A DNA stretch of 53,319 bases from an uncultured Clostridia bacterium. Lineage in GTDB: Bacteria > Bacillota > Clostridia > Christensenellales > CAG-917. The stretch lies in contig CALVTS010000010.1 of the NCBI GenBank assembly GCA_944363035.1, positions 1 to 53,319 of the forward strand, written 5' to 3'. The translations under genes and the position numbers were made by a program. This document shows, piece after piece, positions 27,386 to 39,602 of the stretch (within the stretch, counting starts at the first letter, position 1; every line of letters starts with the position of its first letter). Below the pieces are notes generated by a model. That model saw only the letters and a program-made list of their open reading frames with translations, ran no database searches and was not told the origin of the DNA.

Positions 27386-27490
27386 TCCCGCAAAATCGAC
27401 AAAAACGGGCTGTAAAGCCCTCATATCATCAAATAAACCCGCCATTTGTGCAAAACACGGGCGGTCCAAAAAGGTATAACGGAGGTTGAA

Positions 27491-27805
27491 ATGGCATACG
27501 GCGGTTACGGCGGCAATATGCAGCAGATCATGAAACAGGCGCAGATGATGCAGAAAAAACTGCAACAGGCGCAGGCGGAGCTCGCAGAGGCGGAAGTCAC
27601 CGGGAAAGCGGGCGGCGGCATGGTGGAGGTCACGTTGAAGTGCAACAAGACCCCCGTCTCGGTCGCCATAAAACCCGAAGCGGTGGATCCCGACGACGTG
27701 GAGATGCTGGAAGACCTCGTGCTCGCCGCGCTCAACGACGCCGTGGAACAGGCTGACGCCAGATCGCAGGAGCTCATGGGGCCCTTGGGCGGCGGGATGT
27801 TCTGA
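27491..27805 (+). CDS. YbaB/EbfC nucleoid-associated protein
   Basis: A 104-residue DNA-binding protein. After a Gly/Tyr-rich start it shows the family helix ([20 protein letters not shown]) and the [17 protein letters not shown] strand, ending in the Gly/Met tail MGPLGGGMF. It usually forms dimeric tweezers on DNA and sits between dnaX and recR as here. AACGGAGG precedes the ATG. Confidence 0.96.
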   Translation: MAYGGYGGNMQQIMKQAQMMQKKLQQAQAELAEAEVTGKAGGGMVEVTLKCNKTPVSVAIKPEAVDPDDVEMLEDLVLAALNDAVEQADARSQELMGPLGGGMF

Positions 27806-27842
27806 AAATGAGGGGCGGCGGTTGCCGCCGAGAGGCTTTTTC

Positions 27843-28427
27843 ATGAGATACATTGAGCCCATCGCAAGACTCATAGCCGAGCTTGGCAAATTGCCCTCCG
27901 TGGGAGAAAAGACCGCGGCGAGATATGCCTACGCGTTGATGGAGGCGTCCGAAGAGGATGTGGAAGCGTTGCTTTCCGCCATCCGCGACGTGCGCGAAAA
28001 GGTGCATTTTTGCAAGATCTGCGGCAATTTTACCGAACACGAGGTGTGCGAGATATGCGCCACGCGCGATCCCTCCACCATATGCGTGGTCAAAGAGCCC
28101 AAGGACGTGACCGCGCTGGAAAAGGTGAAGGGTTACAACGGGGTGTATCACGTCCTGCACGGGGTCATATCCCCTCTGGACAGAGTGGGTCCCGAAGACA
28201 TCCGAATAAAGGAACTTCTCGCAAGACTGGACGGGGTGAAAGAGGTCATCCTGGCGACCAATCCCGACGTGGAGGGGGAGGCGACTGCGATGTATATCGC
28301 CCGTCTCGTCAAACCTCTCGGGATAAGGGTGACGAGGCTTGCGCGGGGGCTCCCGGAGGGGAGCGTCATAGAGTACGCCGACGAGGGCACGCTCTCGCGG
28401 GCGCTATCCAGCAGGATAGAGCTATAA
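27843..28427 (+). CDS. recR: Recombination protein RecR
   Basis: Helps RecF/RecO load RecA at gaps. The 194-residue protein has the helix-hairpin-helix start [20 protein letters not shown] ([20 protein letters not shown]), a four-cysteine zinc finger (CKICGNF, then CEIC) near residues 58-72, and a TOPRIM domain with [13 protein letters not shown] and [18 protein letters not shown] chose ATG 27843; a TTG at 27822 lacks support. A terminator follows. Confidence 0.96.
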   Translation: MRYIEPIARLIAELGKLPSVGEKTAARYAYALMEASEEDVEALLSAIRDVREKVHFCKICGNFTEHEVCEICATRDPSTICVVKEPKDVTALEKVKGYNGVYHVLHGVISPLDRVGPEDIRIKELLARLDGVKEVILATNPDVEGEATAMYIARLVKPLGIRVTRLARGLPEGSVIEYADEGTLSRALSSRIEL

Positions 28428-28440
28428 TGGCAAAAAAGGC

Positions 28441-28469
28441 AAAAAACGGCGTTTATGACGCCGTTTTTT
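28441..28469 (+). terminator. Terminator after recR
   Basis: AAAAAACGGCGT (28441-28452) pairs with ACGCCGTTTTTT (28458-28469), a strong stem with T-run. Confidence 0.92.
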
Positions 28470-28483
28470 CATGTTGAACCGCT

Positions 28484-28622
28484 TTATTGCATGATTTGCG
28501 ACGTCTTATATTGCGCACCCGCGATGTTTATTATCGCCATCCGCGATGTATTTTACCGCGCTACCGGCGACGTCTTGTATCGCGCTATCTGCGATGTCCA
28601 TCATTGCGCTAGCCGTGACATT
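28484..28622. repeat. Tandem repeat, period 22-24 bp, about six copies
   Basis: Successive units end in GCGAYGTY-like blocks at 28498, 28521, 28543, 28567, 28591 and 28615, with TATYGCGC-like sequence between. The period is close to 24 bp, so one frame reads as an eight-residue repeat of the DVLYRAxx kind; no start with a ribosome site supports it. It lies in the 380-bp gap between recR and dnaG, which otherwise holds no gene I can support. Confidence 0.75.
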
Positions 28623-28807
28623 TCAAAGCGGTCCCCGCCCCGTCACGTGCGTAGCACTACGGTCGGGCAGGATATTTTCTTGGATCACGCGTTTCGTTTT
28701 CAGGAATCGGGGGCATCATCTCCGTATATTAATACAGCAAATAATAACGGGTGTGCGCGGGCGCTCTTTACGGGCGTGCGGAGCAGGCGTACCAAGGATA
28801 CGGGTCG

Positions 28808-30601
28808 GTGGCGCTTTTTTCGGACAGATTCATCGAGGAACTCAAGTTCAAGTGCGATATCGTGAGCGTGGTCTCACAGTATGTCCCGTTGGTCAAAAAG
28901 GGGAACAGATATTTTTGTTGCTGTCCCTTCCACAACGAGAAGACCCCCTCCATGTGCGTCAACACCCAAGGGCAGTTTTATCATTGCTTCGGATGCGGCG
29001 CGAGCGGGGACGTCATCACCTTCGTCATGGAGATGGAATCCCTCGGCTATGTGGACGCCGTGAAGTTGCTTGCCGAGCGCGCGGGGATGGAGCTCCCCGA
29101 GTATAAGGCGGACGCCGAATACAAGAAGAAAAAGGACAGGCAGGACACCCTCAAAGAGCTCATGAAGGACGCGGCGAGATATTATCATTCCAACCTCATG
29201 AAAAAGGAGGAGGGCGCCGAAGCCAGAGCCTATCTTGCGGGGCGCGGCATCACGGAGGAGATATGCACCAGGTTCGGGCTGGGGCTCTCCCTCGGATACG
29301 ACCAGTTGCAGGGCTATCTCAGGCGCAAGGGCTATGCGGCGGCGGATCTCAGAGACTGCGGGCTTGCGACGGGCGACAAACTGACGGACGCTTTCCACGG
29401 GCGGATCATCGTCCCCATAATGAACGGCATGGGGGACGTGATAGCGTTCGGCGGGAGGATATACCGCGGCGAACAGGACGTCGCAAAATATAAGAATTCC
29501 ACCAACACCGTCCTCTTTGACAAGAGCAGGTGCGTGTACGGAATAAACTTCGTCAAGCGTGAGAAGAGGAGGGGGAACGGCTTCAAAAATCTCATCCTTG
29601 TCGAGGGATATATGGACGTCATCTCCCTTGCCGCGGCGGGATATTTCAACGTCGTGGCGGGCATGGGCACCGCGCTCACCCCTCAGCAGGCGCGCGAGAT
29701 AAGAAAGCTCACCGACACCGTGTACGTCTGTTACGACGGCGACGCGGCGGGACGCAAGGCGGCGGTGCGCAACGTGGAGCCTCTCATCGCCGAAGGGCTG
29801 GATGTGAGGGTGGTCTCCCTCGCCGAGGGGTTGGACCCGGACGATACGATAAGGCAGGAGGGGGCGGACGGCTTCCGCAAAAGGCTGGAAGAGGCGCTCC
29901 CCGTCATGGAATACAAGCTCAAGCTGTGCGCCGACGCGTACGAGATGGGCTCGGCGGACGGCAGAGCCAAATACGTCCGCGCCGCGCTCAAAGTGCTCGC
30001 CGAAGTGCAGAACGCCGCAGAAAGAGAGGTTTATCTCGGCATAGTGTCATCAAAAAGCGGCGTTTCGGTCAATACGCTCAAAGAGACTCTCGTCGGCGTG
30101 CGTCCCGCTCCCGCCGTGAAGAGGGAGGAGGACGCCGCAAGACCAAGGGAGAACAGGTTGGTCGCGGCGGCGAGGTTCGTGCTCAACGCCATACTCGCGA
30201 GGGAGGAGCACGCCTCCGCTTCGGACGTGGAGCCGGAATGGATGCCCCTTCCCGAACAAGCCGAGATACTTGCGTTCGTCAGGGCGCATCCCGAAAAGAA
30301 GACGGGGGATCTTTTCCCCGACGGCGTGGGCGGCGGCGAGCTCAACGAAGTTCTGAACGCCGAGAGGGATCTTTCCTCCCGCGAGAAAGAAAGGCAGTAC
30401 TATTCCGATTGCGTGGCGCTGCTTTCGGGCGCGTACGACTCGGCGCGTATCTCTGAGCTGAAGGAAAGGTTCAAACAGCTTGCGGACGCCGAGGAAAGAC
30501 GCTCGGTATTGAAGGAAATACAGCGGCTTCAAAAGAAGGCGCAGAAGAAAACGGATCAAAAACACTCTCAGGAGGCAAGATGGACAGAGAGCAACTTTTG
30601 A
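28808..30601 (+). CDS. dnaG: DNA primase
   Basis: Makes RNA primers for DNA replication. The 597-residue protein has the N-terminal zinc ribbon ([10 protein letters not shown], then [12 protein letters not shown]), the RNA-polymerase basic region with [20 protein letters not shown], and a TOPRIM domain ([13 protein letters not shown], then [14 protein letters not shown]). The C-terminal helicase-binding region is less conserved. I chose GTG 28808, which gives the usual [12 protein letters not shown] start; AAGGA lies about 10 bases upstream. It overlaps rpoD by 22 bases. Confidence 0.95.
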   Translation: MALFSDRFIEELKFKCDIVSVVSQYVPLVKKGNRYFCCCPFHNEKTPSMCVNTQGQFYHCFGCGASGDVITFVMEMESLGYVDAVKLLAERAGMELPEYKADAEYKKKKDRQDTLKELMKDAARYYHSNLMKKEEGAEARAYLAGRGITEEICTRFGLGLSLGYDQLQGYLRRKGYAAADLRDCGLATGDKLTDAFHGRIIVPIMNGMGDVIAFGGRIYRGEQDVAKYKNSTNTVLFDKSRCVYGINFVKREKRRGNGFKNLILVEGYMDVISLAAAGYFNVVAGMGTALTPQQAREIRKLTDTVYVCYDGDAAGRKAAVRNVEPLIAEGLDVRVVSLAEGLDPDDTIRQEGADGFRKRLEEALPVMEYKLKLCADAYEMGSADGRAKYVRAALKVLAEVQNAAEREVYLGIVSSKSGVSVNTLKETLVGVRPAPAVKREEDAARPRENRLVAAARFVLNAILAREEHASASDVEPEWMPLPEQAEILAFVRAHPEKKTGDLFPDGVGGGELNEVLNAERDLSSREKERQYYSDCVALLSGAYDSARISELKERFKQLADAEERRSVLKEIQRLQKKAQKKTDQKHSQEARWTESNF

Positions 30602-31617
30602 AACAGGAGACGGATAAGATCATCGAGGCGGGACGTGCCAAAGGCAGTATCTCGGAAGATGACATAATGGCTCGTCTCGAGCATCTCGGCGCGAGTGCGG
30701 AGGACCTGGAAGGGGTCTTCAAGGCGCTTGCCGCCGAAAACGTGACGGTGGTCTCCGCAAAAGAGGACGACATCGACACCATCATCGAGGGCAACTTCGA
30801 CGACTCGGTGAAGATGTACCTCAAAGATATAGGCAAAGTACCCCTGCTTTCCGCCGAGATGGAGGTGGAACTCGCCAAGCGTATGGAACAGGGCGACGAG
30901 GAGGCGAAACGTATTCTCTCGGAGGCGAACCTCCGTCTGGTGGTCTCCATCGCGAAAAGGTATGTCGGACGCGGGATGCAGTTTCTGGATCTCATCCAGG
31001 AGGGCAATCTCGGCTTGATGAAGGCGGTGGAAAAGTTCGATTACACCAAAGGGTTCAAATTCTCCACCTACGCAACCTGGTGGATAAGGCAAGCCATCAC
31101 CCGTGCCATCGCGGATCAGGCGCGCACCATCCGTATCCCCGTGCACATGGTGGAGACCATCAACAAACAGGTGCGCGCGACGAGGCAACTCCTTCAGAAG
31201 CTCGGGCGCGAACCCACTCCCGAGGAGATAGCCGAGCATCTAGGTTGCAGCGTGGAACGCGTGCGCGAGATACAGAAGATAGCGCAGGATCCCGTCTCCC
31301 TCGAGACCCCGATCGGCGAGGAAGAGGACAGCCACCTCGGCGATTTCATCGAGGACAACACCGCGCTCTCTCCCTCGGACGTCGCCGAGAGCAATATGTT
31401 GAAGGAACAGCTCGTGCAGGTGCTCAACACCCTCACTCCACGCGAGGAGAAGGTGCTGAGATTGCGCTACGGTCTGGACGACAGTCATCCCCGCACCCTG
31501 GAAGAGGTGGGCAAAGAGTTCAACGTCACGCGTGAACGCATAAGGCAGATAGAGGCGAAAGCGCTCAGGAAACTGCGCCACCCCAACCGCCTGAAAAAGC
31601 TCAAGGATTTCGACTGA
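30580..31617 (+). CDS. rpoD: Primary sigma factor RpoD/SigA
   Basis: Directs RNA polymerase to housekeeping promoters. The 345 residues show region 1.2 ([16 protein letters not shown]), region 2 with the hallmark [20 protein letters not shown] and [17 protein letters not shown], region 3, and region 4 ([13 protein letters not shown], then [20 protein letters not shown]). The promoters in this window match its known TTGACA/TATAAT preference. It follows dnaG in the classic macromolecular-synthesis order. Confidence 0.98.
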   Translation: MDREQLLKQETDKIIEAGRAKGSISEDDIMARLEHLGASAEDLEGVFKALAAENVTVVSAKEDDIDTIIEGNFDDSVKMYLKDIGKVPLLSAEMEVELAKRMEQGDEEAKRILSEANLRLVVSIAKRYVGRGMQFLDLIQEGNLGLMKAVEKFDYTKGFKFSTYATWWIRQAITRAIADQARTIRIPVHMVETINKQVRATRQLLQKLGREPTPEEIAEHLGCSVERVREIQKIAQDPVSLETPIGEEEDSHLGDFIEDNTALSPSDVAESNMLKEQLVQVLNTLTPREEKVLRLRYGLDDSHPRTLEEVGKEFNVTRERIRQIEAKALRKLRHPNRLKKLKDFD

Positions 31618-32285
31618 TGCCCATACGTCTTGACGAAAGACTCACTGCGGCGGCGAACCTTGCGGCGGGAGGGGCAACGGTATGCGACGTGGGTTGCGAC
31701 CACGGCAAACTCGCCTGTTATATGGTGCAGACGGGGAGGGCGGAACGCGCGATAGCGACTGACATCAGCGCTCCCAGTCTGAAAAAGGCGGAAAGGCTTG
31801 CCGAGGAACTCGGGCTCACCGACCTTGTGGAGACCCGCGTCGGCGACGGATTGGATCCCGTCGCGGACGGCGAAGCGGACGTGGTCGTGCTCGCGGGCAT
31901 GGGCGGCGACCTCATCGCGAGGATATTGGAACGCGCGTGCGCGCAAGGCAAAAGATTTTCCCGCTTCGTGCTTTCCCCCAACACCCACCCCGAAAGGGCG
32001 CGGGAGGCGGCGGGAGCGGCGGGGCACAGGATAGTCGCAGACATCGCCGCAGAGTGCGCAGGCAAATACTATCCCGTCATCTCGACAAAGGCTGGCGGGG
32101 CGGAAAAGCTGAGCAGGAGCGAGCTCCTTTTCGGAAGATTCTTTGCCGAGGACGAGGATTTTCCCGTAAGGGCATCGAGGGAGCTTTCAGAGCTCGAGAA
32201 CACATTGAAACAAAACCCGAGCGCGTCGGGTCTGGCGGAGCGGAAAGCTCTCCTCGAAGAGGCGCTCAAGGAGTGTGCAAAATGA
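31617..32285 (+). CDS. trmK: tRNA (adenine(22)-N1)-methyltransferase
   Basis: SAM-dependent methylase for A22 in some tRNAs. The 222-residue protein has the RLDERLTAAANL start, the SAM motif VCDVGCDHGKLACYMV (about 22-37), ATDISAPSLKKAE and VVVLAGMGGDLI. Its ATG overlaps the rpoD stop, and the NIF3-like gene follows with an ATGA overlap, the usual TrmK-NIF3 pairing in Bacillota. Confidence 0.93.
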   Translation: MPIRLDERLTAAANLAAGGATVCDVGCDHGKLACYMVQTGRAERAIATDISAPSLKKAERLAEELGLTDLVETRVGDGLDPVADGEADVVVLAGMGGDLIARILERACAQGKRFSRFVLSPNTHPERAREAAGAAGHRIVADIAAECAGKYYPVISTKAGGAEKLSRSELLFGRFFAEDEDFPVRASRELSELENTLKQNPSASGLAERKALLEEALKECAK

Positions 32286-33043
32286 AAATAAAGGATATCA
32301 CGCAGGTCATCGAAGCACACGCTCCCCGCGGCAACGCGGAGGAATGGGACAACACCGGCATGATGCTGGGCGACGCCGAAAAGGAGTGCACGGGGGTGCT
32401 CGTGTGCCTTGACTGCACCCTCGCCGCGGCGGAGCAGGCAAAGGAGGAGGGGTGCAACCTCATCGTCAGTCACCATCCCTTCATCTTCCGCCCCCTCGAC
32501 CGTCTCACCACGGACACCGCAAAGGGCAGGACGACGGAATATCTTTTCGCCAACGGCATATCGGTGTATTCGGCGCACACCAACCTGGACAGCGCGTCGG
32601 AGGGACTTTCCCGCACCCTTGCGGACATCCTTGGCGGCACGGACGCCGAGAGCGCGGGATGCGGGTGCTATGCCGACATCCCCGAAGAGAGCGCGGGTGA
32701 ACTTGCGGTCAAAGTGGCTTCCGCCCTCGGGGATCGCACGGTCAAGGTGAGTTCGCCGGACGCCAAGGTGCGCAGGATATACGTCATATCCGGCGCGGGC
32801 GGAGACGACGCGGGGCTTCGCGCGGCAAGGGAAGGCGCGGACGCGCTCGTCACGGGAGAGGTGAAGCATCACGTCTTCACCGAGGCGGACGAGACGGATT
32901 TCCCCGTGGTGGAGTTTTCCCACTATTACAGCGAGATCATATGTTGTGATGTGCTCAAAAGCATCATAAAGTCCGCTTTCGGCGAACTTGATGTTTTTGA
33001 GGCGCATCGCAGATGTCCCTATAAAACTTTGGAGGAACTATGA
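32282..33043 (+). CDS. NIF3-like dinuclear metal protein
   Basis: A 253-residue member of the NIF3/YqfO/GTP cyclohydrolase I type 2 family. The motifs EEWDNTGMMLGD, LIVSHHPFIFRPL, YSAHTNLD and TGEVKHHV carry the metal-binding His, Asp and Glu residues. The function of the family is unsettled. It lacks the inserted PII-like domain of longer Bacillus members. The start overlaps trmK by 4 bases. Confidence 0.92.
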   Translation: MKIKDITQVIEAHAPRGNAEEWDNTGMMLGDAEKECTGVLVCLDCTLAAAEQAKEEGCNLIVSHHPFIFRPLDRLTTDTAKGRTTEYLFANGISVYSAHTNLDSASEGLSRTLADILGGTDAESAGCGCYADIPEESAGELAVKVASALGDRTVKVSSPDAKVRRIYVISGAGGDDAGLRAAREGADALVTGEVKHHVFTEADETDFPVVEFSHYYSEIICCDVLKSIIKSAFGELDVFEAHRRCPYKTLEEL

Positions 33044-33753
33044 AATTCGACACTATATTGGAGTATCAGGACCTCGACAGAGAGTTGCTTTCGGTCGAGA
33101 ACGAAGTGGCGAAGAGCCCTGAGCGCGCCGCATTCGTGAATGCGAAAGCCAAGCTCGAAGCGGCGACCGCGGCGGTGGGGAAACTCTCCCATGAGGCGGC
33201 GGAGCTGCTTGCGGGATATGGCAGGCTCTCCTCCCGCGCGGAGGAGCTCAAAGCCAAGCTGGACGAGTTCGACGGCATCTTGGAGGGAGTCGCCGACGTG
33301 AATGAGGCGGATTATTATATCCGTCAGATCGCGTCCATCAGCGAGGAGATAGCCTCCCTCGAAAAGGACGCGTCCAAGGACGGCGAGAGGATTGACGCCA
33401 TCGCCTCGGAGTACAAGAAGACGTGGGAGGTGGGACGCAAAGCCTCCGACGCATACAAGGAAGCGCACGCGGCGTTCAACGCCTTCGCGAGCAAGATACA
33501 GCCCCGCATCACGGAGCTCAAAGAGGGGCTCGCCAAGCTCGAAAAAAATGTGCCGGAGGAGTTCATGACCGCATATAAGTCCTTGCGCGCGGCAAAAAAG
33601 ACTCCCGCTTTCGTCGCGTACAAACCCGAGAGCGGCACCTGCGGCAGATGCTTCATGGAGGTGTCCGGCGCGACGAGAAGCAAGCTCAAAAATCCCGGCG
33701 ATCATGCGGAGTGTCCCAACTGCCGCCGCATACTTTACATCCCCGAAGAATGA
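33040..33753 (+). CDS. Coiled-coil C4-type zinc-ribbon protein
   Basis: A 237-residue protein. The first 180 residues are heptad-rich helices (an antiparallel hairpin is usual for this family). The C-terminal zinc ribbon has CGRCFMEV and, after SKLKNPGDHAE, CPNCRRILYIPEE. This is the DUF164/CdsZ-type architecture often found after NIF3 genes; roles in translation or wall control have been proposed for relatives. It overlaps the NIF3 gene by 4 bases and has TTGGAGGAAC before the ATG. Confidence 0.9.
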   Translation: MKFDTILEYQDLDRELLSVENEVAKSPERAAFVNAKAKLEAATAAVGKLSHEAAELLAGYGRLSSRAEELKAKLDEFDGILEGVADVNEADYYIRQIASISEEIASLEKDASKDGERIDAIASEYKKTWEVGRKASDAYKEAHAAFNAFASKIQPRITELKEGLAKLEKNVPEEFMTAYKSLRAAKKTPAFVAYKPESGTCGRCFMEVSGATRSKLKNPGDHAECPNCRRILYIPEE

Positions 33754-33801
33754 TACGGTCCGCCCGAGGCGCGGATCCGACCAAAGAATAAAGAGAGGTA
33801 A

Positions 33802-36937
<3,136 letters not shown>

Positions 36938-36954
36938 CGAATTGGGGGTTCCTT

Positions 36955-37015
36955 CGAATAAAGTTCACGTCGTGTTCGGGCTAGTTTAATGGGGTTACGT
37001 TCCCGTGATAGGGAA
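36955..37015. repeat. Dispersed GCTAGTTTAATGG element, copy 2
   Basis: It shares AATAAAGTTCACGT-like sequence and 21 identical bases (36980-37000) with 365-408. It is followed by the TCCC-gtgata-GGGA hairpin that co-varies with the first copy. Confidence 0.65.
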
Positions 37016-37095
37016 GTATTGCTCCCCCTCCTCCCCTTCGGGACTCCTCCCCCACTCGGGATAGAGTTCGTTCCTCCTAAAATGCGGTACTTACT

Positions 37096-37130
37096 TTTTC
37101 ATAAAGGCGCAAATCGCGCCTTTATGAAAA
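37096..37130. terminator. Perfect 15-bp hairpin, terminator-like
   Basis: TTTTCATAAAGGCGC (37096-37110) pairs perfectly with GCGCCTTTATGAAAA (37116-37130) around AAATC. The A/T ends give a short T-run only on the minus strand. No gene adjoins, so its role is unclear. Confidence 0.55.
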
Positions 37131-37281
37131 CACCTCTTGAAAAAAGTTTGAATATCGCACTAACATAATCAAGCGGATACCAGTACTTGCTAAACGTCGC
37201 TCGCGGGGCGAGGAGGGCGACTCGACGCGCACCGAGCCCGTGTCTACTTAATTTCTCATCTAGCTTGCGAGATCGCAGATA

Positions 37282-37343
37282 CGCGCCGCGACTTGCACGA
37301 GCGGGCGCAAACGCCCGCTGTGCAAGTTTGGTTGAGCGGCGCG
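37282..37343. repeat. Dispersed ACTTGCA stem-loop, copy 2
   Basis: The outer arm CGCGCCGC pairs with GCGGCGCG, the middle ACTTGCA (37291-37297) with TGCAAGT (37321-37327), and the inner GCGGGCG (37301-37307) with CGCCCGC (37312-37318). The same architecture lies at 242-292 with different outer and inner sequences. Confidence 0.7.
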
Positions 37344-37400
37344 TGAGACCGTCTTCGAAATTTCAAGTCGTTTTACTACAATACTTTTAATTCTATATTT

Positions 37401-37479
37401 CCAATTTGGACACTTGGGGACGTGTTTAAAATGTCCAAAAAATGGACAAAATAAACACGTCCCCAAGTGTCCAAATTGG
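37401..37479. repeat. 79-bp near-perfect palindrome
   Basis: Arms of 28 bases (37401-37428 and 37452-37479) pair perfectly, and TGTCCA/TGGACA pair again inside the 23-nt centre. The arms contain CACTTGGGGACGTG. I have the impression that similar sequences flank REP-associated tyrosine transposases; no transposase is nearby, so this would be a non-autonomous element. Confidence 0.85.
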
Positions 37480-37541
37480 AAAGAGGGAAGTCGATATTGG
37501 AGGCAAACTAAGGTTAAATCGGGGAAATATATAGAAAGGTA

Positions 37542-37572
37542 TTGACACGGGGGGGGTAGTTTACAATATATA
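37542..37572 (+). promoter_or_regulatory. Promoter with a G8 tract in the spacer
   Basis: TTGACA (37542-37547) is followed by C and eight G residues (37549-37556). The possible -10 boxes are TACAAT (spacer 14), AATATA (17) and TATATA (19). Changes in G number would alter spacing. A perfect 8-bp hairpin, TCGGCGCG-GGG-CGCGCCGA (37579-37597), lies just before the ribosome site. Confidence 0.65.
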
Positions 37573-37611
37573 AAAAAATCGGCGCGGGGCGCGCCGAGAA
37601 AGGAGGAAATT

Positions 37612-38430
37612 ATGAAGAGAAGGATATCGGCGTTGTTGCTGGTTTTTGCACTTGTGGTGTGCGCCGCGATAGGGCTTGCCGCGTGCAACGAAGGAGGTAA
37701 GGACGGAGGCAAAGCGGGTGACAATATCTTCACAGAGGACGCGTCCCTGGCGGAGATAATTTCCGCGCTCGAGAATGCGGAGAGTTTTACGATTGAGGGA
37801 AAATTGTCTTACGCATTAGTTGGCTTTGAGTACTATGAAGACGGGCAAATGAATCAGGTCGTACGGATCGGCAGAAATGCCATGTATAGTACTTTAACGG
37901 CAAAATATGACGGCGGAATAATAAAAGAAGAAGAGCTCTATTTTATTGAAGGAAATGAGTCCTATTACGTGAGCCGTTCATATGAGAACGGTACGGAAAA
38001 CGAAACGGTGGTAAAGGAAAAAAATCTCCTGAGCAATACCGATCCTTTTTCTTGGGAATGGATTTTTATAATATCCGTTTTATTGACGGAGGAAGACGGC
38101 AAGATCGTTCCAAATCCCGATCCGCGGCTTGAGGCGATAGTTACATATGTGAGGTTGGAAGGGGATAGGTTCGTCCTAGGACTATTGATAGATGGCACGG
38201 AGGAGAGTGAGTTCGTGTTCGGCAAGGTCAACGCGACGGATGTTCCCGTGCCCGAGGAGTTGAAAGAGCTTGCCGCCGACGCCGAGTGGGCGGACTATGT
38301 TTCTTACAACGGCGTGAACTATTTTAAAGCGGAGGATGAATACGGCGAGTTTTACATTGCTCATCCCATTCAAGACGGGGCAGTGCCCGAGAAGACCATA
38401 AACGGGTTGCCTGTGCGCGATCGATATTGA
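37612..38430 (+). CDS. Unknown lipoprotein
   Basis: A 272-residue protein with a lipoprotein signal ending IGLAAC, then a Gly/Lys/Asp linker. The mature part alternates strands and helices (TEDASLAEIISALENAESFT, then GKLSYALVGFEYYE) reminiscent of LppX/LolA-like or YxeF-like folds, but no family is recognised. AAAGGAGG precedes the ATG. The codons are more AT-rich than the neighbours, which fits recent transfer. Its promoter has a homopolymeric G tract. A terminator follows. Confidence 0.75.
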   Translation: MKRRISALLLVFALVVCAAIGLAACNEGGKDGGKAGDNIFTEDASLAEIISALENAESFTIEGKLSYALVGFEYYEDGQMNQVVRIGRNAMYSTLTAKYDGGIIKEEELYFIEGNESYYVSRSYENGTENETVVKEKNLLSNTDPFSWEWIFIISVLLTEEDGKIVPNPDPRLEAIVTYVRLEGDRFVLGLLIDGTEESEFVFGKVNATDVPVPEELKELAADAEWADYVSYNGVNYFKAEDEYGEFYIAHPIQDGAVPEKTINGLPVRDRY

Positions 38431-38457
38431 TGAAAAGCGGTTGTAAAATAAGCAGAA

Positions 38458-38487
38458 AAAAGACGCAGGCGGTCGCCTGCGTCTTTT
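38458..38487. terminator. Bidirectional terminator
   Basis: AAAAGACGCAGGC (38458-38470) pairs with GCCTGCGTCTTTT (38475-38487). It separates the convergent lipoprotein and GMP synthase genes and can serve both. Confidence 0.9.
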
Positions 38488-38540
38488 GGCATATCGGGTT
38501 TCTCCGACTCGGCTTGCCTAAGAGGAGGGAAAGACATCCC

Positions 38541-39494
38541 TCACTCCCACTCGATGGTGGCGGGGGGTTTTGCGGTGATGTCGTACACCACGCGGTTGAC
38601 GCCCTTGACCTCTTTGACTATGCGGGAGGAGGCGGCGCGGAGCACGGGATAGGGCAGTTCCACCCAATCGGCGGTGACGGCGTCGTGGGTGTTGATGGCA
38701 CGCAGGGCGATCATATGCTCATACGTTCTGCCGCCCGTCGCGTCCACGCCCGTGGAGAGGCTGTCGTTGATGATGGCGAAATACTGCCACACCTTGGTGC
38801 CGAGACCCGCTTTTTCTATCTCCTCGCGGAAGATAAGGTCGGCGTCGCGGAGGATATTGAGCTTCTCGCGGGTGATCTCGCCTATGCATCTCACGCCGAG
38901 ACCGGGGCCGGGGAAGGGCTGACGATCCACGATGAAATCGGGCAGACCGAGTTCGCGCCCCACCTCGCGCACCTCGAATTTGTAGAGGTCGCGCACGGGT
39001 TCGACGAGCCCCTCAAACCCGATGTCGGCGGGCAGACCGCCCACGTTGTGGTGGGATTTGACCAGCTTGTTTTTGCCGTCCGTGCCGCTCTCGATGATGT
39101 CGGGGAGGATGGTGCCCTGCGCGAGGAATTCCACCTTGCCGAGCTTTTTTGCTTCCTCCTCGAAGACGCGCACGAATTCTTCGCCGATGATCTTGCGCTT
39201 TTTCTCGGGATCGGACACGCCCGCGAGCTTGTCGAGGAAACGGTCTGCGGCGTCCACGGCGACGAGGTTCATGCCGAACTGCTCCTTGAACACCTGTTGG
39301 ACCTGTTCGTACTCGCCCTTGCGGAGGAGCCCGTGATTGACGAAGACGCAGATGAGGTTGTTGCCTATCGCCTTGTGTATCAGCGCGGCGCAAACCGAGC
39401 TGTCAACGCCGCCCGAAAGCCCGAGCAACACTTTCTTGTCGCCCACCTGAGCGCGGATGGCGGCAACTTGTTTTTCGATGAAATTCTTGTCCAT
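38541..39494 (-). CDS. guaA: GMP synthase ATP-pyrophosphatase subunit, stand-alone
   Basis: Converts XMP to GMP using ATP and ammonia. The 317 residues cover the ATP-PPase domain ([19 protein letters not shown]-loop near residue 22) and the C-terminal dimerisation domain ([15 protein letters not shown], then the end [16 protein letters not shown]). The glutamine amidotransferase half of usual bacterial GuaA (about 190 residues) is absent, and the start, with GGAGG 6 bases upstream, leaves no room for it. Archaea use such a split enzyme (GuaAa plus GuaAb). A separate amidotransferase must lie outside the window, or free ammonia is used. Confidence 0.93.
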   Translation of the reverse strand: MDKNFIEKQVAAIRAQVGDKKVLLGLSGGVDSSVCAALIHKAIGNNLICVFVNHGLLRKGEYEQVQQVFKEQFGMNLVAVDAADRFLDKLAGVSDPEKKRKIIGEEFVRVFEEEAKKLGKVEFLAQGTILPDIIESGTDGKNKLVKSHHNVGGLPADIGFEGLVEPVRDLYKFEVREVGRELGLPDFIVDRQPFPGPGLGVRCIGEITREKLNILRDADLIFREEIEKAGLGTKVWQYFAIINDSLSTGVDATGGRTYEHMIALRAINTHDAVTADWVELPYPVLRAASSRIVKEVKGVNRVVYDITAKPPATIEWE

Positions 39495-39548
39495 TGGTCC
39501 TCCTGTGACGTCCGCGCGGCGCGCCGACGTATGTTTGCGATTTAAGAC

Positions 39549-39577
39549 ATTATACAATATTTTTCGCGCGTGCACAA
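39549..39577 (-). promoter_or_regulatory. Promoter of the GMP synthase gene
   Basis: The minus strand has TTGTGC (39577-39572) and a perfect TATAAT (39554-39549), 17-bp spacer. A CGCGCG hairpin overlaps the -35 region. No purine riboswitch is evident in the 50-base leader. Confidence 0.7.
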
Positions 39578-39602
39578 GCGCGCGAAAGGGGGTTTCAAAA
39601 AA

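Noticed and set aside
28455..28865. 136-residue frame covering the 24-bp repeats
   Set aside because: It starts inside the recR terminator and runs into dnaG in another frame; no ribosome site.
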